From Porticoccaceae bacterium (GTDB lineage Bacteria > Pseudomonadota > Gammaproteobacteria > Pseudomonadales > Porticoccaceae): a DNA stretch of 41,658 nucleotides. The position numbers were made by a program, and so were the translations under genes. Below the pieces are notes generated by a model, which was not told the DNA's origin, ran no database searches, and worked only from the letters and a program-made list of their open reading frames with translations. Below, piece after piece: positions 36,999-41,658 of this stretch. The DNA lies in contig PCCK01000019.1 of NCBI GenBank assembly GCA_002731695.1, positions 13,935-55,592 of the forward strand, written 5' to 3'. Position 1 is the first letter of the stretch; each line of letters begins with the position of its first letter.

Positions 36999-39743
36999 AT
37001 GATCCTTACGATTCTGAAGAAAATTATAGGAAGTAAAAATAACAGAGACTTGCGTCGGATAAGAAAGACTGTCGCAGAGATAAACTCGTTAGAAGGGTCA
37101 TTAGAATTACTTTCTGATAAGGACTTAAGGGAAAAAACTAATCAATTTCGAGATCGTTTAGCAAGTGGGGAACAGTTGGATGACTTGTTAGCCGAGGCTT
37201 TTGCTACGGTGCGAGAAACCTCTCGAAGAGTACTCGCCATGCGACATTTTGATGTTCAGTTAATCGGAGGTATCACCCTTCATGAAGGCCGGATTGCCGA
37301 AATGCGAACTGGCGAAGGGAAAACTTTGGCGGCTACGTTATCAGCATATCTTAATGCATTGCCGGCTAAGGGCGTCCATATCATTACGGTGAATGACTAT
37401 CTCGCCAAAAGAGATGCGCAGTGGATGTTGCCCTTGTATCGAGCGCTCGGTTTATCTTTAGGTGTAATTCAATCACACCGAGGGGGTAATGAAGCAAGCT
37501 CTTTTTATTGTTCAGCTGAAGATGACAATGGTTTGACGGTATCAACACGCAAAGAGGCGTATGCGGCCGATATTACCTACGGTACGAACAACGAATTCGG
37601 TTTTGACTATTTAAGAGACAACATGGCATTGCATCTTGAGGAGAAATCTCAGCGATCGCTAAATCATGCCATTATTGATGAGGTAGATTCAATTCTTATC
37701 GATGAGGCCCGCACACCCCTCGTAATTTCTGGAGCCGCTCAAGATAGTTCACAACTATATCAAGAGATTAATAGTCTGATTTTAGATTTAAAGCCTGAAA
37801 GTGCGGATTACAGTGGTGATTTCACAGTCGATGAAAAAACACGACAGATTGATCTTACGGAAGCCGGACACCAAAGAGTAGAGCGAAAATTGGTTGAATC
37901 TAACATGCTTGGTAGTGATCAAAGTCTCTATCAAGCGTCAAATTTGAAATTGGTACATCATGTCACTTCTGCGCTACGGGCACATTATTTGTTTAGAGTT
38001 AATGTTGAGTACATTGTTCAGAATCAGATGGTGGTTTTGATCGATGAGCATACTGGACGGACTATGCCGGGGCGAAGACTTTCAGAGGGACTTCACCAAG
38101 CTATTGAGGCAAAGGAGAGCTTACCCATTCAGCAAGAAAGTCAGACTCTAGCGTCGACGACATTTCAAAATTACTTTCGATTGTATAAAAAACTATCTGG
38201 GATGACCGGAACAGCAGACACAGAGGCCTTCGAATTTCGTCAAATCTATGGTTTGGATGTGATGGTCATACCTACGAATGTTCCTGTTGAGCGTAAGGAT
38301 CTCGATGATCTAGTTTTTCTAAGTGAGGAAGAAAAATTTGTTGCTGTTATAAAAGATATAGAAAATACAATCGCCAAGGGAGCGCCGGTTTTGGTTGGTA
38401 CCGCCTCCGTGGAGACATCTGAATTTCTCTCATCAATGCTCAAACAAAAGAGGATTCAACATAGTGTGCTCAATGCCAAGCACCATGAGAGCGAGGCGAA
38501 TATAATAGAAAATGCTGGCAGGCCAAGTTCAGTCACTATCGCTACTAACATGGCTGGACGGGGTACCGATATTGTGTTGGGGGGGAATCTTGAAGCTGAA
38601 CTCAAGTTACATGTAGGTGAATCTTCTGAGTTTTTAGAAAAGCGCAAACATGCGTGGCGCGCCCGACACCAAACTGTTTTGGGGGCTGGAGGGCTGCACA
38701 TAATTGGCACTGAACGTCATGAATCACGGCGTATTGATAATCAATTGCGAGGGCGAGCTGGCCGGCAAGGTGACCCCGGTGTAACTAGGTTTTACCTTTG
38801 CCTAGATGACTCATTAATGCGTTTATTTGCGTCTGAGCGAGTAAAAACGATGATGCGCTCAATGGGGATGGAGCATGGAGAAGCGATTGAGCATAGTATG
38901 GTGACTAAATCGATCGTCAAAGCTCAACGTAAAGTGGAAGGACGAAATTTTGACATGAGGAAGCACCTCTTAGAGTATGACGATGTGGCTAACGATCAAC
39001 GACAGGTGATCTACCAGCAACGCAACGAACTACTCGAAGACACCGACATTTCAAATGTGATAACTAACATTCGTAATGACGTTGTGAACCAGTGTGTTGA
39101 ATCTTACATTGATCGCGGAAGTTTAGTTGAGCAATGGAACATAGAAGGTCTGCAGAAAACCTTACGAGCAGATTTTGCTTTGGAAGTAGATATTCATAGT
39201 TGGCTTGAAAATGATAATCGGCTTGATGAATATGTGGTTCGGGATAGGATTATCGACCTTGTGCGCGCGAAAGATGATGAACGTAAAATTCAGATGGGCA
39301 AACAGATGCGTGAGGTTGAGCGGCAAATTATGCTGCAAGTTTTGGATAATCTTTGGAAAGAACACCTAGCTATTATGGATCAACTTAGACAGAGTATAGG
39401 TCTTCGAGCTTATGCGCAAAAAAATCCAAAGCAGGAATATAAGCGAGAATCGTTCTCTTTGTTTCAAGAGCTCTTGGACAAAATTAAGTATGAGACGATT
39501 CGATACTTGAGTCATATTCAAGTCGCTTCGGAATCCGATTCGACAGTTTTAGTTGAGCGACGCCAAAAAGAGGCTTTAAATCGAGAGAATGAACATGTTG
39601 AGTTAGCGGGGCCAGTTGAAAAAAAATTTAAAATGGCCAATCGTCGAGTACCTATTTTGCGCGAAGGTGCAAAAGTGGGTCGTAATCAGCAGTGTCCGTG
39701 CCGTTCAGGTAAAAAATTTAAGCAGTGTTGTGGAAAAATATAA
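36999..39743 (+). CDS. secA: Preprotein translocase ATPase SecA
   Basis: The 914-residue motor drives unfolded preproteins through SecYEG. It has the Walker A MRTGEGKT (102-109), [17 protein letters not shown], the preprotein cross-linking domain, [16 protein letters not shown], and [14 protein letters not shown]. The C-terminal zinc finger is present: Cys899-x-Cys901 and Cys910-Cys911 ([14 protein letters not shown]), the SecB and lipid contact site, with Cys911 where many have His. No secM-like leader is visible in the 94-bp gap, which has no good ribosome site either. Confidence 0.98.
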   Translation: MILTILKKIIGSKNNRDLRRIRKTVAEINSLEGSLELLSDKDLREKTNQFRDRLASGEQLDDLLAEAFATVRETSRRVLAMRHFDVQLIGGITLHEGRIAEMRTGEGKTLAATLSAYLNALPAKGVHIITVNDYLAKRDAQWMLPLYRALGLSLGVIQSHRGGNEASSFYCSAEDDNGLTVSTRKEAYAADITYGTNNEFGFDYLRDNMALHLEEKSQRSLNHAIIDEVDSILIDEARTPLVISGAAQDSSQLYQEINSLILDLKPESADYSGDFTVDEKTRQIDLTEAGHQRVERKLVESNMLGSDQSLYQASNLKLVHHVTSALRAHYLFRVNVEYIVQNQMVVLIDEHTGRTMPGRRLSEGLHQAIEAKESLPIQQESQTLASTTFQNYFRLYKKLSGMTGTADTEAFEFRQIYGLDVMVIPTNVPVERKDLDDLVFLSEEEKFVAVIKDIENTIAKGAPVLVGTASVETSEFLSSMLKQKRIQHSVLNAKHHESEANIIENAGRPSSVTIATNMAGRGTDIVLGGNLEAELKLHVGESSEFLEKRKHAWRARHQTVLGAGGLHIIGTERHESRRIDNQLRGRAGRQGDPGVTRFYLCLDDSLMRLFASERVKTMMRSMGMEHGEAIEHSMVTKSIVKAQRKVEGRNFDMRKHLLEYDDVANDQRQVIYQQRNELLEDTDISNVITNIRNDVVNQCVESYIDRGSLVEQWNIEGLQKTLRADFALEVDIHSWLENDNRLDEYVVRDRIIDLVRAKDDERKIQMGKQMREVERQIMLQVLDNLWKEHLAIMDQLRQSIGLRAYAQKNPKQEYKRESFSLFQELLDKIKYETIRYLSHIQVASESDSTVLVERRQKEALNRENEHVELAGPVEKKFKMANRRVPILREGAKVGRNQQCPCRSGKKFKQCCGKI

Positions 39744-39779
39744 ACTAAACTTTTAAAAGTCCGACCTGAATATTGAATC

Positions 39780-41039
39780 ATGAAAATTGATAACATAACC
39801 AAGTTGCCAAACCTTACACCTATCTCAGGCTTCGAGCTTGGCACGGCGAGTGCTGGTGTCAAAGAACTCGGTAGACCAGATTTTGTCTTGATGAAATTGA
39901 TCGAAGGTTCAGGGATTGCAGCAATTTTCACACGGAACGCTTTTTGCGCTGCTCCGGTTTTTGTGGCTAAAAAATCAATGTATTCTGAACACTCAACTCA
40001 ATATTTGATTATTAATACTGGAAATGCTAATGCAGGAACAGGTTCAAGAGGTGTTGAGGATGCAGAAGCTGTCTGTGCGGAAGTAGCAAAATTTATGAAA
40101 GTTCCAACAGAGAGTGTCTTACCCTTTTCAACTGGCGTTATTGGTGAATATCTGCCACTTGCCAAATTATTGTCGGCTGTTCCGCTGGTTGCGGCTAATT
40201 TAAGTGAGAGAGGTTGGGATAGCGCAGCGCAAGGTATAATGACAACTGACACCCGACCTAAGGGAGTAAGTGTTCGGCAAACTCTCCCTTCAGTGAATTT
40301 AGTAAAAGAGACAATTTGCCGAGAGGAATCGCGAAGCAAATCAATAACCATCACTGGTATCGCAAAAGGCTCGGGCATGATAAAACCTGATATGGCTACT
40401 ATGTTAGGGTTTATTGCTACGGATGCAAAGGTCGAATCAAAATTGCTCGATCGAGCGCTTCGACTTGCTGCTGCAAAGAGTTTTAATAGAATTACAGTGG
40501 ACGGGGATACCTCCACCAACGATTCATTAGTATTGGTTGCCACTGGTTGTAGCAACGTGGTGGTCGATGAGGAAAATTTCTACGACTTCGTTAAGTGTTT
40601 AGAAATTCTATGTGTAATATTGGCAAAAGAGTGTATCAGAGACGGAGAGGGTGCTAAAAAATTCGTAACAATAGAGATTGTCGGTGCTTCAACAGAAAGT
40701 GAGGCTCGAAGTGCTGCGTATACGGTTGCTGAGTCTCCTCTAGTGAAAACAGCTATAGGCGCATCTGACCCCAATTGGGGTCGTATTTTGGCGGCGGTTG
40801 GTCGCGCAAATATTATTGATCTCGACATAAAAAATGTGAGTATAGCCATCAATGGTGAAGACATTGTGAAATTTGGATCCAGAGCCGAAAGTTACAGCGA
40901 GGAAGTGGGAGTGCGTTTAATGCGAGAAGATGACATAGAAATTCGTATAGACCTTGGGCGCGGCGGTTGTAAAGAAACGGTTTGGACTACCGATCTTGGA
41001 CATGACTATGTGCGCATAAATGCAGAATACCGTACCTAG
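39780..41039 (+). CDS. argJ: Glutamate N-acetyltransferase / amino-acid acetyltransferase ArgJ
   Basis: It transfers acetyl from N-acetylornithine to glutamate in the cyclic arginine pathway; bifunctional forms also use acetyl-CoA. The protein self-cleaves before a Thr nucleophile, seen as Thr207 in KPDMATMLGF. Other motifs are TGNANAGTG, PFSTGVIGE, GIMTTDTRPK, TVDGDTSTNDS, and ASDPNWGRILAAVGRA. Length is 419 residues. It lies 36 bp after secA, and mutT follows 22 bp after; the order secA-argJ-mutT is conserved in several gammaproteobacteria. The long minus-strand frame 39998-40555 is an antisense shadow. Confidence 0.97.
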   Translation: MKIDNITKLPNLTPISGFELGTASAGVKELGRPDFVLMKLIEGSGIAAIFTRNAFCAAPVFVAKKSMYSEHSTQYLIINTGNANAGTGSRGVEDAEAVCAEVAKFMKVPTESVLPFSTGVIGEYLPLAKLLSAVPLVAANLSERGWDSAAQGIMTTDTRPKGVSVRQTLPSVNLVKETICREESRSKSITITGIAKGSGMIKPDMATMLGFIATDAKVESKLLDRALRLAAAKSFNRITVDGDTSTNDSLVLVATGCSNVVVDEENFYDFVKCLEILCVILAKECIRDGEGAKKFVTIEIVGASTESEARSAAYTVAESPLVKTAIGASDPNWGRILAAVGRANIIDLDIKNVSIAINGEDIVKFGSRAESYSEEVGVRLMREDDIEIRIDLGRGGCKETVWTTDLGHDYVRINAEYRT

Positions 41040-41061
41040 CTGGAATGTGTAAGGGTAATAT

Positions 41062-41487
41062 ATGAAAACTCCTATTCATATAGCTGCTGGGATTGTCTTC
41101 GATCAAAGCGAGTCGGTATTTATTACAAAAAGACTTGCGCATCAAACGTATGCCGGATATTGGGAATTTCCAGGTGGAAAGGTAGAGCTAGGAGAAACGT
41201 CTGAGTCAGCACTTTCGCGTGAGTTATTTGAGGAATTAGATATTCGTGTACGAGAATTACAGCATTATTTGACCGTTGACTATTATGATGCCGGTAAAAA
41301 ACTTGTGCTGGATTTTTTTTTAATACTCAGTTATTTGGGATATCCGAAAGGGGCAGAAGGCCAACTTGGAAAGTGGGTGCCAATAGAACAACTCACAGAT
41401 GAAAATAGTACATTTGTATTTCCTAACGCCAATCGGGAAGTTATATGGAAGCTTGCTTTGGACAAAGAGTCAATATGGAGAAGGTGA
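41062..41487 (+). CDS. mutT: 8-oxo-dGTP diphosphatase MutT (Nudix hydrolase)
   Basis: It removes oxidised dGTP from the nucleotide pool, preventing A:T to C:G changes. The Nudix box is complete: Gly39-x5-Glu45-x7-Arg53-Glu54-Leu55-x-Glu57-Glu58 (GGKVELGETSESALSREL FEEL). YWEFPGGK before it and the MutT-type length of 141 residues support MutT over other Nudix enzymes. No thiamine-phosphate-synthase extension is present. It converges with coaE; 58 bp separate the two stop codons. Confidence 0.93.
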   Translation: MKTPIHIAAGIVFDQSESVFITKRLAHQTYAGYWEFPGGKVELGETSESALSRELFEELDIRVRELQHYLTVDYYDAGKKLVLDFFLILSYLGYPKGAEGQLGKWVPIEQLTDENSTFVFPNANREVIWKLALDKESIWRR

Positions 41488-41513
41488 ATAATTACAATCT
41501 GGTTTATTGATTT

Positions 41514-41549
41514 TTAAATTGGTATAGATTGCGGTTTAAGCCAATTTAA
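41514..41549. repeat. 9-bp perfect inverted repeat between mutT and coaE
   Basis: TTAAATTGG (41514-41522) and CCAATTTAA (41541-41549) are perfect inverted copies with an 18-base loop. They lie between convergent genes and cover the coaE stop codon. A bidirectional terminator is possible, but the stem is AT-rich and T-runs are weak, so the call is tentative. Confidence 0.35.
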
Positions 41550-41658
41550 CCGGCAGGCCTAGATTCGGCGGCTAGTTGTAAGAAAATTTTATGAAACAAA
41601 AGTACGTTCTGATCGATATTTTTCTCAGGACCGCTGTTATCAAATATGTAATGTGCTC
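41546..41658 (-). CDS. coaE: Dephospho-CoA kinase, C-terminal fragment
   Basis: The minus frame ending with TAA at 41546-41548 is open to the window edge (37 complete codons). It reads HYIFDNSGPEKNID, then VLLFHKIFLQLA, ending SRPAG. The IxNxG and LH-x(3-4)-LA pattern is the C-terminal helix region of dephospho-CoA kinase, which phosphorylates dephospho-CoA in the last step of CoA synthesis. The call also fits gene order: coaE sits near secA-argJ-mutT in many gammaproteobacteria. The piece is too short for a firm identification on its own. Confidence 0.65.
   Translation of the reverse strand, partial: AHYIFDNSGPEKNIDQNVLLFHKIFLQLAAESRPAG

Noticed and set aside
39749-39760. 12-bp palindrome ACTTTTAAAAGT between secA and argJ
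   Set aside because: AT-only core occurs easily by chance in this AT-rich DNA; no matching copy or known operator was recognised.
39998-40555. 185-residue minus-strand open frame within argJ
   Set aside because: Antisense shadow of a strongly supported enzyme; no recognisable motif and no ribosome site.

Overview
The window is AT-rich chromosomal DNA of a gammaproteobacterium. Order-level placement rests on gene order: tadA-mltF-purL, rnpB directly upstream of mraZ, a complete division and cell wall (dcw) cluster ending ftsQ-ftsA-ftsZ-lpxC, then secA-argJ-mutT-coaE. MurE carries the DNPR motif of meso-diaminopimelate ligases, and a TonB receptor and lpxC show an LPS outer membrane. Short gaps, many gene overlaps, and a photolyase-family gene suggest a compact marine-type lineage, but I cannot name the genus.

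Left arm (1-10252), accessory genes. The end of a ZnuD-like TonB receptor with a His/Asp-rich loop comes first. It is followed by the wreck of an isoprenylcysteine methyltransferase-family gene, a (6-4) photolyase-like flavoprotein that has lost its iron-sulfur ligands, and a complete sitABCD-type Mn/Fe(/Zn) ABC importer. Then come three membrane- or lipid-linked genes: an NAPE-PLD-like lipoprotein, a DUF4239-like membrane protein, and an alkylglycerol-monooxygenase-like di-iron enzyme.

Middle (10249-17950). EpmB (EF-P lysylation) is on the minus strand, followed by tadA, a decayed mltF lytic transglycosylase gene (minus), purL, a small protein of unknown function, and the RNase P RNA.

Right arm (18127-41658). 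A promoter and a 10-bp-phased set of TGG repeats precede mraZ. Then follow rsmH, ftsL, ftsI, murE, murF, mraY, murD, ftsW, murG, murC, ddl, ftsQ, ftsA, ftsZ, lpxC, an M23 peptidase, secA, argJ, mutT and the 3' end of coaE (minus). From rsmH to ftsQ ten of eleven junctions overlap, so the precursor enzymes (MurC-F, Ddl, MraY, MurG) and septal machinery (FtsL/I/W/Q/A/Z) are probably made as one translationally coupled unit.

I did not find a clearly new multi-gene system. The best leads are two multi-lesion pseudogenes, the iron-sulfur-free photolyase relative, an SxN-to-SxQ change in FtsI, the phased MraZ operator, and the lipid-linked trio at 6.9-10.3 kb. I saw no tRNA, CRISPR array or insertion sequence.
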